A stretch of 64,000 nucleotides of DNA, taken from Ostrinia nubilalis. Lineage: Eukaryota; Arthropoda; Insecta; Lepidoptera; Crambidae. Every line of letters starts with the position of its first letter. The first letter of the stretch is position 1. Positions 1 through 14,100 of the stretch are shown one piece after another. The position numbers and the translations under genes are program-made. The stretch spans positions 12,728,001 to 12,792,000 of the forward strand of contig NC_087108.1 in the NCBI RefSeq assembly GCF_963855985.1. The letters are read 5' to 3'. The notes beneath the pieces were generated by a model, which saw only the letters and a list, made by a program, of their open reading frames with translations, searched no databases and was not told where the DNA came from.

Positions 1-1967
1 CAGTTGCACGTTAATTACAATTTAATATATCGCCAATTAAACCGTTGATCGGTATAACCCGGGCGTGTTCGGAGGTCGCAGGTTGTCTAGTGATGCTGGA
101 GGGTGTGTATTTTGGGACAGAAATGCAATAATTTATGTTTGGGACAATGTAAATAGCTTTTGTGGTGCCTAGGAGAACGCTGAACGATTTCAATCAATCA
201 ATCAATCAATCAATAATTATTATAAGTGTCCATCACAGTGATATGAAAAACAAGAAAAATAACAAAAACGTAGGAATTTCAAAAACTAAGATCTGAGAGA
301 CAATGAGACCATTTTGAAGCACTTAATGATTTTAAGCTTCAGTGTCCTTCATATTCCTTTGGAAACCTAATCGAAAGCCTACACACACAACTTGAGAAAA
401 AGTTTTTTTAAAATACACATAAGACAGTTTTACACTACAACCTAATATTGAGATATATCTATAAATCTAATGAAAAGCAATGTCCCACACAATCGGGACA
501 CTTACAGCCACAAACGTTCGCTCTCGGTCGACTGATCGCAGATACTGTTAGCATAGCGAATGCCCCAGGCGATGCTCACAGGTAGCAATCGTCTGCAACT
601 GCTGGATTGCAACATTTCGCCGAATTCACAACTTTGCGACGTGCGCGATCAATTTCGATGGCAGTTAAATTTGTGCAGTTTGTATCAACGTGTTGTTACT
701 TCGGGCGTTTGTGAATAGATTTGTGTTGGGGAACTTTATACACATTTAGGGACTAGTGTCCGACCGAAAATAGTTTTACGACCGAAACCGAAACCGAAAA
801 CGAATTTCGGCAACGGTGTCTCTTTCGGCCGAAACCGAAACCGAAACCGAAATTTCCTTACAAGGCTCATATTTTGAGGGATAAATAAAGAAATGCGAAA
901 ATGCACTGCCTGAAAGAATCGCACAACCTACTCCGACTACATGACTAGCCGCGCTATGGCACCGGCTGGGAAGGGGTATCTTTGTTCAACAATAGCTTCG
1001 AAAGTAATAGACGTAGACTAATAAATTTACATGCGTTTTGTAGAATAGCTCAAATGCTAATAATACAATGCAAATAAAACATACTTTAACAACCTGGTTT
1101 TTCTTGTGTTGGAAAATAACTGAAAAAGAAGTGAAAAATGTCATGGTTTTTCTACTTAAATCCATTCCTACTCCCTTAAAATGTATGAAACTTGTGTCTG
1201 TTTTCTACTTTACTAATAGATCATTTTATCAGCTATCGCATGACATAAAATATTTGCTCATTAGTGTTAAGGTGCCGGGCACGCAGTCACTTGTTTTTGA
1301 AGGAAGAGGTGAATTCTAAAAATTAAAAACTTAAAGCCTAGTAATTTTTTGAGAAATGGGTCAAGCCCCAAATTTGAAGTATTTTCATCGATAAAATTGT
1401 CCATAGATCACGCCCTTAAAGTTTGATCACTACATGCCCGGACACATTGTATAATACTATAGATTAAGTATAAACTATGATCGTAATGCACATTCGGTTT
1501 CGGTCGTAGTTTCGGCAAGTTTGCCGCCGAAAACGAAACTAAACCGAAACTCGTGTTTTTACCGAAACTCAACCGAAAACGAAACCGAAACCGAACATTC
1601 GGTCGGACACTATTAGGGACAGTTTAAAACGTTTCATAACAAATTGCTAACTCTATTTTTTTATTCTCATCTTTGATAAGTAGATCAGGTATTGCTATGA
1701 CCTAACTGACGTCTGAATCTTCTAGCACACTTACACCAACATCATCATCATCAGATCATTTAGTCTCCACTGCAGAAACTTAGCTCTCTAACTCGTGGAA
1801 CCCTAATGGACGCTTGAGACCGTAGCGTCAATTGATTTCTATTGTCTCGACTCGCTGGTACTTGAAGGGCATTTACCAGAACCATAAGGAAGTTTCTCAG
1901 CTATAGAATCCCATCAAGTGTGCAAGCTCTATCTCAAATTCTAACCAGCTCTTTCTTCTTGTTCCAG
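1..1967 (+). other. cut intron upstream of exon A
   Basis: AT-rich non-coding DNA assumed to be intron because exon A starts in mid-codon. It contains a short TCAA tandem run (about 190-214) and one hAT-type element (754-1612). Nothing else is recognisable. Confidence 0.6.
754..1612. mobile_element. Non-autonomous hAT-type element, CCGAAA-rich
   Basis: Terminal inverted repeats TAGTGTCCGACCGAA (754-768) and its complement (1598-1612) are flanked by a perfect 8-bp duplication TTAGGGAC (746-753 and 1613-1620). TAGNG ends with 8-bp duplications are hAT hallmarks. Both subterminal regions are packed with CCGAAA/GAAACC hexamers and the middle is AT-rich with no transposase. 859 bp. Confidence 0.88.
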
Positions 1968-2113
1968 TATGCTTAGAGCGTTGGACCTCGGAGCGGGTGA
2001 GCGCTCACTAGAGCGGAAGCCCGAGCCTCTCCGCTCGCCGGCCATCGCGCCTCCTATGCGCGACGAGCGGAATTCGGCCGAGCGCGAGCGCAGCTCGGAA
2101 CGACGCGACACCG
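1968..2113 (+). CDS. ct: cut exon A: charged linker N-terminal to CUT1
   Basis: A pyrimidine tract and CAG end at 1967 and the donor GTACGT begins at 2114. The exon encodes about 48 residues rich in Arg, Glu and Ser with no named domain. Its last base plus the first two of the next exon make a Gly codon, so it joins exon 2488 in phase. It is called coding because of clean splice sites, GC-rich third positions unlike the flanking AT-rich intron, and phase fit. An inference, but a strong one. Confidence 0.8.
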
Positions 2114-5100
2114 GTACGTACAAAAGTAAATACTCAACAATGTATCTTCTTAAAGCCGTATACTTATAGAAAAAAACGCAAGAGAATGAAATCATTTTCT
2201 GAACTTGAAGGTAACCCATCATGATAAGCAGTGATTTTTATGAGTATGCGGTTTTAGACCCATTGCTTCCAATCTGCTCTGATCACACCGGTATTGGTTC
2301 AGTCAGTCTATGAAGACTCCGTCCACTAGTTTCAGTCGACCCCGGCCAGTCCAGCACGCTCGATGTATGTGTATGTCCGTAGCTAGTACGTGTTCGCTTC
2401 CTTTTCGGCGCGGAGTACGAGGATTCCCGCGAAGGATCCCTCCCCCTCCCCTCCTCGTGTTCCCGCGTAACCGTGCTTTCACCGCAGGTGCGGAGGAGTG
2501 GCCCAGCACGCCGCCGCCGCTCAACAACAACACCACGCACCACAACAACAACGGGCCGCTGCCGCTGCCGCCGCCCAGCCCCTTCCGCTTCGACGAGCAC
2601 CGGCCCTACCGCTTCGCGGAAGACATGGGGCCGCTGCCGCCCGGCGCGCTCGTCGGCCGCCTCGGCGACTCCCTCATCCCCAAGGGGGACCCCATGGAAG
2701 CCCGCCTCCAAGAGATGCTCAGATACAACATGGACAAATACGCCAACACCAACCTCGACACGCTCCACATAAGCCGGAGGGTCCGAGAGCTGTTATCGGT
2801 CCACAACATCGGCCAGAGGCTGTTCGCCAAGTACGTCCTGGGGCTGTCCCAGGGCACGGTGTCGGAGCTGCTGTCGAAGCCCAAGCCGTGGGACAAGCTG
2901 ACGGAGAAGGGCCGCGACTCGTACCGCAAGATGCACGCGTGGGCGTGCGACGAGGCCGCCGTCATGCTCCTCAAGTCCCTCATTCCCAAGAAAGGTACCA
3001 TCTTACACTTATTTGACGCATTTGTTCATAGCAAACCTCGAGACGACTTCGCTTACGTAATTACTTCAATGCAATTAATTTAATCACGAAATAAACCTAA
3101 GCGAAGTTCTCCTCGAATTGCACTAAACGTTTTCAAAATTGGTTAGGGCAGAGCAGTGAGTCTGGCTGTTGACGAAAAATTGATCGCTATTTGTTCCCTA
3201 ATTTGAATCAAGTTCTTTGCGGAGGTCACGGCTCATTGCTCCTTCTGAAAGGTGCCCAATCTTCCGACCGGTTTGGCGCGTCACCGCTATCGTAATTATC
3301 AGGCACCTGACAATAGGCCTCATCAATCAGCGACCGTCCACCAGCCATCTGGGCGAGATATCGCAAACGCTTCACACTGCACGAGGCTCGCTTTAGCACT
3401 ATTTTTATTTGTTAATTTTTGTTTTACTCCTCACCTTGTCCTTGTCCAGTGAATCCTAGACCTTCCTCGTTTCGTCGCGTGCGGGAAGCGTGCCCCCCGT
3501 GCCCCCCGGGGGTGGGGGACACGGTCAAGCGAGTGCCCGAGTCGTTGTATGGCGCCAATTTATCGTTTTAATACGTGCTACTTCTGGCGAGCTCCCGCGT
3601 CTTTTATATCCGAATTATTAAGCGAAATTTTTTATATTTTGAAAAGATAAAGCCCGTTCCAGCGCTGCTTTCGAGCGGGTTCTCGTTCCGCATAATATTT
3701 ATCGAGCTGGGGCAATGGGAGCCGCAGCGCACGCAGCCAAAAGAGGACAGCCGGCTCATTTAGAGCTATGATTAAGAAAACTTGCATCTTACAAGTCATT
3801 GCAGTGTGATATGATTTGCCTGTATTTTTGTGCAACTTTTCTGTTTTACTAGCTCATGTCAAGATACTCCACAAGATTATAAGGTATTTACTATCATAAG
3901 ATTACATTTAAGTTCAACAACCAAGAATGAGCACATTTTACTCGTACACAATGACTCAAGCATCTTAGATCTCTTGAGCGATTTCAAGGCACCGAATCGC
4001 GTCTTGCTAACTGAAATCAAAGCTTTTAAATTTATATAGACAAAAAGTGACATTTCCGTCAACAATTAACATCCAAGTTAAAATCTGATGTTTTTTTAAG
4101 ATAATTTCGACGGAAAAACTTGCGTCTTTTGAACTCAAAACACAATGATCTGGCTGTCCTCTCTCGGCTGCGGCGTCCGAAACGAGCAAGTGTGGCGAAC
4201 AATGAAAAGTAAGCGGACACGCACCTAGCCGGGCACAATGGCTTAGCCGGCGGACCTAGACGAAACTCAACCCTGTGTCTAGGCAATAAAGACCACGATC
4301 CACGCGGCGGCTGCACGACGCCGATTAGCAACGCATTGTCCGAAAGACATTTGACACTTGTGAGGACCTTGGATTCGCAGCTTTGTATGGGGGCTCTGAG
4401 ATAGAACTGCTGGGTGTAAAGTTAACTATCCTATAGTATGAATAGGCTGTAGGCACAATACGTTGAACTTATAAAGAGATACAGACAAAGCAACGTTTTA
4501 TTTCATTACGTCACATTTTTAATTTACGTTATTTAATTTTTTAACACCTATGTAGAGTCTTCATCAACTTACTATACTTCCATGATTCCTATTTTATGTC
4601 TATTTCTTTATAATGCAATTTAAATTGTAAAAAATCCTTCATAAGGTAACTGATCGCCATCTAATAAAGCAATTACAAAGCGACCGCGCACAGACCCCTT
4701 CACCGAATAAGACCGGCGCAGAAATTCGGAGGAATTAAAAAGAGCGGACTCATTGTAAACCGGTGTACACATTAATGACAATGCTGGACAAAGTATAAAT
4801 CTGTGGAGACAATAGCCTGCATTAGCCTTTGTCATCGATGGGGATGAGCGGATAGATTGAATTTCAGATACCGGAGCTCTTCTTATTTCGGATGAAATTA
4901 TGCATTTGTTTTTGCGATTAGAATTCCTGGGTATTGTCCCGCTCTTTTGTAGGGTGCAAGCAATAAACATCCGAAAAAAGACTGCTTGAACTATGACTTT
5001 GAATGGTTACGCTTTGGACGTTGTTTCGTGTAGAATTGGGTTCGAAAGGGTTAGAAAATAACACTTTTTGACATGACTTAGTTGTCCATTACAAAAAAAG

Positions 5101-8100
5101 ATTCCGAAAGTTTTGGATAACCTATGATTTTAGTGTAGTTTTTCTAAGGAAATTCTCAATCTTGAATCGGACATTCCTCTCGTATGTCCCACTTTCCCGT
5201 GTAAGCGTCCGGTAATAACCAGTAATGGCGGGCCCGTCACGCCACCGATAATCAGCTGTAATACGCGCGTGGGAACCCATCACTACGCCTTTGCGCGGTT
5301 GACAACTCCAGAAAAAAAGTAATGTCAAAAGTGCGAAACGCACCTTCTTTGTCTATGCTTTAGACGAGAATTAAAAAAGAATCCAAAAGTACGCTACTAC
5401 CATTTTTTTAAATATAGCAATACTGCCAACTTTTAAAATTTAAATTGAAACTTTTTGTGTTAAGATGGTTTTGTTTAATAGAGAAGCGATGCCAAATCCA
5501 CAAAAACTATGCTAAAACTGTCTTTTCAATGCTAATTTTAACTGATACAACTTTTAATTGATTTATAGTCTTTTTAGTTCTTTTCAACAACAAATAATGG
5601 ACATATTGTATGTATACTCTACCATAGAGCACCAGCTCTATCAGTCTCAGTATTAGCAATTGTCTCAGCTTACATTAGAGGCATAGACACAAATTAATTA
5701 TTACACAACCGCCCACCGGCCGATAACAGCACTTGCGGGCAATTCCATAGACCAGCGGCCGTAGTCTATGGTCTATACAATCCGCAGTATGTCATTTGCG
5801 TTGTTATGGCATCGCATTTCCACGGTTTCCCAGTTCCCACGATATATATACATAATGCATGTCGTCCTGTCCGTTTGCGAAACGATTGTACTTCGACGTT
5901 CGCACGTGATGGTTTTGAGGTTAAATGACATGTATGTGTTTTCTGTTACATACAAGTTACATTGTCGGCGTGGACAAACGAGTGTCTCAACGGATAATGG
6001 GTAATTTTTCCCCAAACAGTTCAGCACTTTTCTAATTTTCAAGCAAACGCCATTTCAGCTAGAACTATAAAAGCATGGAGTACATATTTGAATAAAGAAT
6101 GATAAATTGCTTTAGTTATCCAGGTTGAACTTATTACCCTGAATTGGAGTAGAATTATGACAATATCATAACACAATATGACCGCATAATACTTAATGAC
6201 CGGCAAACAGCCCCGTCCCATATTAATTACTATATCTCATCGCGTAATTACAAAAACGCATATCCCTATGCGAGCCATAGACAATAAAATCAATTACTCC
6301 ACACGACCGCCCATACAATTTGTTATTAACTAGATCCGAGCAAGAAACGGCGTAAAAACAATTATGAATTAAAGTAGGAGGGATTCGCGGGCTATCAGCG
6401 AATATTAACTTTTTTCTGTTGGCAGACATGAGCATTACTTGACTATCGTTTATCGTAATACCCGACGCATGCAATCCTGGCTAAAATGCTAGATTCCATC
6501 GCCGGCACTTTAAAAAAAAAGTAATCTTCGGGATGTAAAAGACGATAAAATTTATTTTTCGTAAAATAGGAAAGAATGTGCGTTTTAATTTAAAATGATA
6601 CTTCCAATAGTTATTAGATTATGGTAATCAGTCCACTTTACGATACATTTCGCTACCTTCACGCACGCGAACACATCATCGATCTATCACCGTATATCAA
6701 TTTTAATTCCGTTCCGGTACAATAACTATGCATTTTTCCACCCCCAAGCTTCGGTTTAAGTTAAGCGCGTTTTATTTATTCACTTAATCCTTCGGTCCAA
6801 TTAACCTTAGTTACGGCTGCCATAATTATTGCTCTTATTACTTGCAACACGGTTCAGTGATGAAATGCCGGCACAAGACTTTCGCTACACTCCCCGTGAT
6901 CGATACTCAATGAAATTCAACCTTATTTCGTACGAACAAACCCCCACATCGACATTTTAGCAGCAAATTAAATTTGCAAACGCCACCATTCATATGACTC
7001 GAAAAGACGCGCCATAAATAGATTGGAAACCATTTTAATTAACGTGTCCATTTTAAAATTAGAACGCTTATTTGAAAAAAAAAGCACGCGACTGGCAGGT
7101 TTTATTTAAAAGATAACCACTATTCAGCAAAACGCCAATCTTTATTTCGATCGTGACGTCAGCGCGTCAAAATGGAAATGACAGCTGTCAGTTCCGCTTA
7201 CGCGTTCGGATTTAGTGGGGTCTGAATGGTTTTCAATAGTTTTTCGTGAGGTGGAGAGAAATGTTGGCGGCAATATTTGGACAAAGTTGGCCCCTCGGAG
7301 CGGCCGAGGCGTGGAAATCTATTTTCAATGGGCACTATCGGCCGGCGCAGGACACGCTTTACGCCCGAAGTTGGGCGTTGCTCCTTCGCCGCCCTTGTAG
7401 TGCTCTCGACGAGCGTTAAGCAAATTTTAATATTCAATTGTGCTCGGATTTGTCGAGCGCTTCAGATTTTGTATTAGGACTGCTCTAAGCGATTAGTGTT
7501 AAGTGTGCTGATACGAAGTTGGCGAAAACGGTTGTTTTGTTCTGTTCAGAGTTTCGGCGGTTTGATTTTGTATTTTCTCTCTCATTACTGTAAATGGGCT
7601 TGTAATTAACCAATTTAGTCCGATTGAAATATGAGTTAAAGACTGGAGAATAGATGGTAAGAGCAGTTGCAAGTTGTGCTTAACACAAGGACCTTTGTCC
7701 GTGAACATGCGAACTTATTAAGTACGCAAGCCCCGCGCGAGAGCAATAAGTTATCGACGTGTCCGGCGGCGCGTCAGAAGCGTTTAGACGACTTAAGACC
7801 GGCGTTAGGGCTGCACACACTATGGAGCGAAGCGAACTGTCACATAAGACTACCTCTTTTTGGTGGCAAGTGGAGCAATGAGATCGGTTCGGCATATCAG
7901 AAAGATAGAGCAAGAAGTTCTTAGTTTACAGCTTTTTCGCAAGCTTTTCCCAAGTGTATAAGCGCCTTGTATTGGCCTAAGTATGTATTGTATAAAATAT
8001 ATACAGGTATATGTTCCATCCTAGACAGCATCTCACTTAACATCAGGTGCGATTGCAGTCAAATACCTGCCTACCAAAAAAATCTTTCGACTCTTTTGAC

Positions 8101-11100
8101 TTAATCTTGTTGTAAATAACTATACGCTTAGCATACTCTACATCAGTCTTTCCCAAAGTGGGCGATAACGCCCCCTTGTGGGCGCTGCAGGCTTAAAGGG
8201 GGGCGGTAAGAGACCCAGAAAAAAAATCGGGACGTTGTGTAGAGGTTTGGGAGGCGTCATTTAGTAGGAGGACTCTTAGACACCGACTGAGCTCGACTCT
8301 TGACTACAAAAATGGGGGGCGCTAAAAAATAATTTATTCTCAAAGTGGGCAGTAGACTAAATAAGTTTGGGAACCACTGCTCTACATAGAGTCATCTCAA
8401 GGTGTAGCAGACCTATCGTCGTTACATGCCTATTTAGCGTCTCTACAATGGCTATCAATGTGATTTGTATTTCTAAGGTTGTTTGTCGCTCCGCTTAAAA
8501 TCGCTACGACAAAGCCCTAAGCCAAATTCCGAGGACATAACACTCCATCGAATGCAGAAACCTCGGCTAACTTTGGAAACGATTTCGGAACGCTCGCTCG
8601 GAAGGACATCGGACGCAAATTGATTTCGGCTACCTAAACTTTGAATTGTCTTATCTGGGATAAGTGAAGGATGTTACGCTGAAACTCTTTAAAACTTGCA
8701 TTTACAGTCATTCAGTCAGTCTCTTTTGCCTGAGAAAAGTTCAAACACATATCAGTCTATTCTGATTCAGTAACTCAATCTTATGGCTCTGAGCAGATAA
8801 AACTCTCATTACGATCACAAGCGAGGGTCTGGCAGTCTGGCATGTCAATTAAGGCCGGGTAGCAGAGAAAATGGCGAAAATGAGGTTTTCATTTTTCATT
8901 TTTGAGGTACTAAACAGTAAAATTAAAGGCTAAGATTTTTATTGGGCATAGTTGAGGATATTTTCTAGGGCTATTAACGGATGGAAACACGATTTGATGA
9001 AGTTGACTCGATAGAATAAATTCCCAAAGTTACCTCTATTCGTTTTCTAATTATGGTTTTATTTTTAAAATAAGCGATTTGAGATTCTAAATCTTTTACT
9101 AAACTAAAGTTCAGAAATAACTTGAGGGCTTTTAACGGATGGAATTTTTATATTGCGTCTTATTTAGTTACTATGTTAAAAAATGTGGAAAAAATCGTCC
9201 ATGACGGCTTGGACAATCTCAATCAGTCGCGCGGTGGCGCTTACGGAGGACGGACGCGTGTCAGTTTTTTGGACGTGACAGTTCGCGATTTGTCAATATT
9301 TTTGACAATGATGACTTTGATGAGTCACAGTATAATAATATCAGTGTTACTGGAGAAAACTAAAATATTTGATAATTAAGAATTATCAATTTTGTCTACC
9401 TATTGAAATTTAAATCGTTCGCATCCTTTTAAACGAAGACTCTACTCATGATACATAGTAAATTCCTTAAATTAAATATGAGACAAAACCAATGAGTTAA
9501 AATTACATATTAATAGTACCTACATACAATCGTCTTGTTACACTTATTAGAAGAGCACACTGATACATATAAATAATAAAAAATTAGGTCAGTGGGTCAA
9601 ATATAGGGGCAGCTGCACGTCACTGAAAGACGATTCTGTTTACTCGGCATCTGGGCTGGAGAACATGAACCCTTGTTTACAGATGCAGATGTAAATGGAG
9701 TTATAACTGGACAAATTTTACATGAAATGTTTAACAGAAATCAGTTAAAAGACACATACATGGAATACCAATAAGGTTGCGGAGGGAAAGCTACCTATTA
9801 TAAACTAGCGGCCGCCCGCGACTTCGTTCGCGTGGACCTTGTTTTACCCCCGTTAGATATTATCATGTTGATAGATGGCGTTTCACGGCTTCCCCTGAAT
9901 GAATATTTACGAACGTCATACAGTAGTTTGTCCAGCGCTGTAGATTTTAACCAATGACGATAGGTAGATGGCGCTTTTTAGACACGTCTTATTTATTTAT
10001 TGAAATTTGTTTGTCACATATCGTCATAAGTTAGCCTATATGTTAATCTGGGTTATAAACAATAATACTATAAAGTTTCAACAAAATCCGTACAGTAATT
10101 TTTGCGTGAAAGAATAACAAACATCCAGACATCATGACATCCAGACATCCGAACTTTCGCCTTTATAATATTATAGTAGGATAGGATATTCACAATCCAA
10201 ACTAATATTTACTATTTAGCATTTACTTACAGTAAATATATTAGTTTGGTTTTCACAATCGAACGGGTGCGAATCGACCCGTTTGAGAACTAGTAATCGC
10301 ATACTACTAGTTAAAAAAAGAGTCGATTCGCACGCGATTTTAATACTTCTAATACATCCGGGCGAAACGCCTACTAAAAAAAAATATTATTGAAAGGGGA
10401 CGTTTCGCATATTCGTGCGAAGGAAAATCGTGCGAAACTACTACTAACCCAATAGGGGGTAATAGGATGTGTTGGTAAAATATGATCAGTTAAAAAAATA
10501 ACACCTTATATAAAAACCGAAAAATTCTTATTCTTATATTATTCTAATTATGTAAGAGCATAATTATTAAAGTCGAAGTCAAACATTCTTTATTTGTGTG
10601 GACCTATATTAACGAGAGATTACAAGGCGTCAAATATATCAAGAAAAAAATTAAAAACTATTATAAAGCTAAATTTTGCTCTCATGGAGCCTTTACCTAC
10701 TCTGACAAATCAAGACTTAAAGAAGAAACTAATAATAAAACTATTTAACTGTCCTGCAATGAAAAGCTTGATCGGGTACAACACCTCAAGTTATTTTAGA
10801 ACTTGATTTCATTAAGGGACTCTGAATATCAAATCGCTTAGGTATCTAAAGTCAAACGATTCTGAAATGTCAAGTGGCATAAAGTTGGGACTAATAAATA
10901 ACCCATTAAGATAGTAGCGCCCTCCTGTCAATGACATACCTGGAACGATAGAGTATCGGACAACTAATAAAAATGCTTTGTCCTAAATGACTGACGGATA
11001 TCGTAGAGACCTGAAAGTTGGAAGGTGTGTTCTTTGTATGACGTAGGCATCCGATTTTCCGAAATGGGGTCAAGAAATGAAGGGGGTGAAATAAGGGGGC

Positions 11101-14100
11101 AAAGTAATAATAATAAATATTTTAATAATAATAATAATAAATATTTATTCACTTAAACAACCCAGTAATTTACAATAATATAAAGTAATTAGTAAAATTA
11201 TGTTACTCTAGGGTTAGTTTTAATTTTTAGTGTCACAAAAACTTGGACCCCTGACCCGGAAACTAGTAAAAAACTGTATTATCAGGGTCAGTGATTCCTC
11301 AAACGGATTTAATAAAAAAAAAACACAGGACAGTGTTTAAACAACCAGGAAGTGGGTTACTGAGTTACATAAAAATTATTAAGATAACTAGGTATACAAG
11401 GAGGGAAAAGATAAAAATAAAAACAAATCATTAATTACCAAGGCCGAGCTGCACCATCCTACCCTGACTTTGACGAACGTCAAAAATCTGTCAAACTCCA
11501 TACAAAAAGCACTGGTTATTGTAACTGTTACGGTCAAAATAAGGTGGCGCAACCAAGCCCAAGTATACATGAGAGCATATATTTGTTAGTGTGAATGTGT
11601 TTGTATGTGTGTGGTGTGTGTATGTGTGTGTGGTGTGTGTATGTGTGTGTGGTGTGTGTATGTGTGTGTGTGTATATGTGAGTGATGAATACTACGTTCT
11701 TTTATTTATTTATTTTAGAAGATTTTCGGTGTCTGCATAGGATAGGTTCTGGAGATATGTTGTGGCATTCTTAACCACTTCATATCTATTTAAGTTGTAT
11801 ATGGATGTGAATTTATGCAGTGTATTGTACAGTTTACAGGAAAGGGCATCGCACTGGCGTTTTGCAAAAGTCGTTCTACAAATTTTTAGGCTACAAACTT
11901 TGGTAGTAGAGCGTCTCTGTGAGAGAATGTTTGCATCAAATGGAAGAGTAGCGTGCTTTCGCAAAATGCACCGAAGAACATACAATTGCCGTACAGACAG
12001 GATCTGGCACTCCGCATATAATTGGTTAGTGGGGTATTGAATATGCTTCTTGGTCATTATTTTTAGGATGGCTCTCTGCGCTCTTTCTAAGTTTAGCATA
12101 ACAGTTCCCCCAGCTCCACCCCAAATTGGGATACAGTATGACAGAACCGACTGACACAGTGCAAGATACACCATTTTAACGACTTCGGGCTCAGCCAGGT
12201 GTCTTATTATTTTAAATATGTATGTTAGTTTTCTTACTCTTTTTTTAAGGGCTTCAATTTGATGGTGCCATTTTAGATTGGAATCAATAAGGATACCAAG
12301 GTATTTAACATTGGAGACAATACGAAGGAGGGGGCAGTCACATTTATGATTGGGTGATGAGCAGGTATGTATCACAAGGTTGGATGCTTCCGGTGGTGCA
12401 GACGTAGTGGAGGTTATGGAAAAGGGGAGGACCTGCGTTTTCTCAACATTCAGCGTAAGTAAATTTTTTGTAAGCCAATTAGATACAATTTGTAGTGCAT
12501 TTTGTGCAGACTGCCTGGCACTCTCCCAGTCATCACCATACACCACGAGTGCAGTGTCATCGGCATACACGTAGACACCGCAGTTTTGTATATTAAGCTT
12601 ACATAATTCGTTGACGTAGATTTGAAACAAGGTAGGCCCTAGTATGCTTCCCTGTGGGACGCCATAACCGATCTTCTCCAAATCGCTGACATGTGAATCG
12701 ATTCTAACGCACTGTGTTCGATCCAGGAGATAGCTTCGAAAAATGGACAGTTCACGACCCCGGATGCCACAACACTCCAACTTGTTTATTAGAATGGGAA
12801 TGGATACCGTGTCGAAGGCCTTGGAGAGGTCAAGGAATATTCCAAAACATTTATTTTTATTGTCAAGTTTGTCCACAACATCACTAGTTAAGCTAGCGAT
12901 AGCGTCTTCTGTGGAGATGCCTGCTCTGAACCCAAATTGATTTCTCGCTATTATGTCGTATTTATCTAAAAATTTAACCAGGGAATTATTAAGAACTCTC
13001 TCCAAGATCTTCGACAGGACCGGTAAAACCGAAATCGGTCTATAATTAGACACTGCTCCCCTATCTCCTTGTTTATATATGGGACTAACAACTGCTCTTT
13101 TCATAACCCCAGGAAATACCCCGGTACAAATAGCTAAATTGCACACATGCGTGATCGGAGGAATCAGGACATTTCTGGAGGATTTGATAATAGATGGGGA
13201 GATTCCATCCCAACCAGGGGCACAGTCATCGCGGAGGGCACAAACTATGCGTTCTATATCAGCATGGTCAACTTCAAGCAAGGCCATGGAGTTAGGTTGA
13301 GAAACTGTTGCTAATGCGGATACTGTAGTAGATGCAGTTATCTTAGACGCCAGATGACCAGCCACGCTAGCGAAGTATTTGTTTATAGAGTTTATTGCAG
13401 CATGAGGATCTTCATGTACGTTGAGAAGGGCACTTGGGGGATCCACCCGTCGGGTGGAGTTTGTAACTTTTTTAACTACATTCCACATAGCCTTCGGATT
13501 TTTATTTGCCTTGTTAAACTCGCTTTTATAGAAGTCACGTTTCAGTTTATGTAAAAGATTGTTGAGAAAGTTGCGATATCTGACATAGGTTACCTTGTTA
13601 ATATGGTTGTCTGGGTCTCCGCGAAATTTTTCATGGAGCTTGTCTCTATTTCGCATGCATCGAAGTAGACCAGGAGTGATCCATGGCTTCAAAATTATTT
13701 TTTTTCTCGGGGTTTTTATTGTTTTGGAATGAGCTTTTATGGTGTTACTAATCTTAAGGACTAGTTGTTCAGCGGCCTGGTTCACATCCTTGGCACACAT
13801 AATTGGGGAAAAGTCGGTTTCATCAAGGGCCTTTTTTATAGCATCAAAGTCTACTCTAGTTGCTGTCCGGAGTGGTCTAGAAACACTGTGTGAAAGCGCA
13901 TTGTCAATGCAGAGCATAGTGGGATAGTGATCAGTAATCGGGGAATCAAAAACAAGAACCTTGGATGCTAAGTTCGTTCTCAGAAGAATGTGATCCAGGC
14001 AATTGTTTGCCCTGGTGGGAAATGTGTGAGTCGGTAGTAAGCCCAGGGCTGTCACAGAAGTAAGGTAATAGTCAGAACGCCTATCCGTATTATTGGCTTT

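Noticed and set aside
2995..3083. Extension of the CUT1 frame past the donor to a stop at 3081-3083
   Set aside because: The donor at 2995 and the exon at 27838 match in phase and restore the family sequence after KK. The extension is AT-rich intron. A short intron-retention form cannot be excluded.
4059..5343. Several 60-116 codon minus-strand frames in the cut intron
   Set aside because: No recognisable domains and composition equal to flanking intron.
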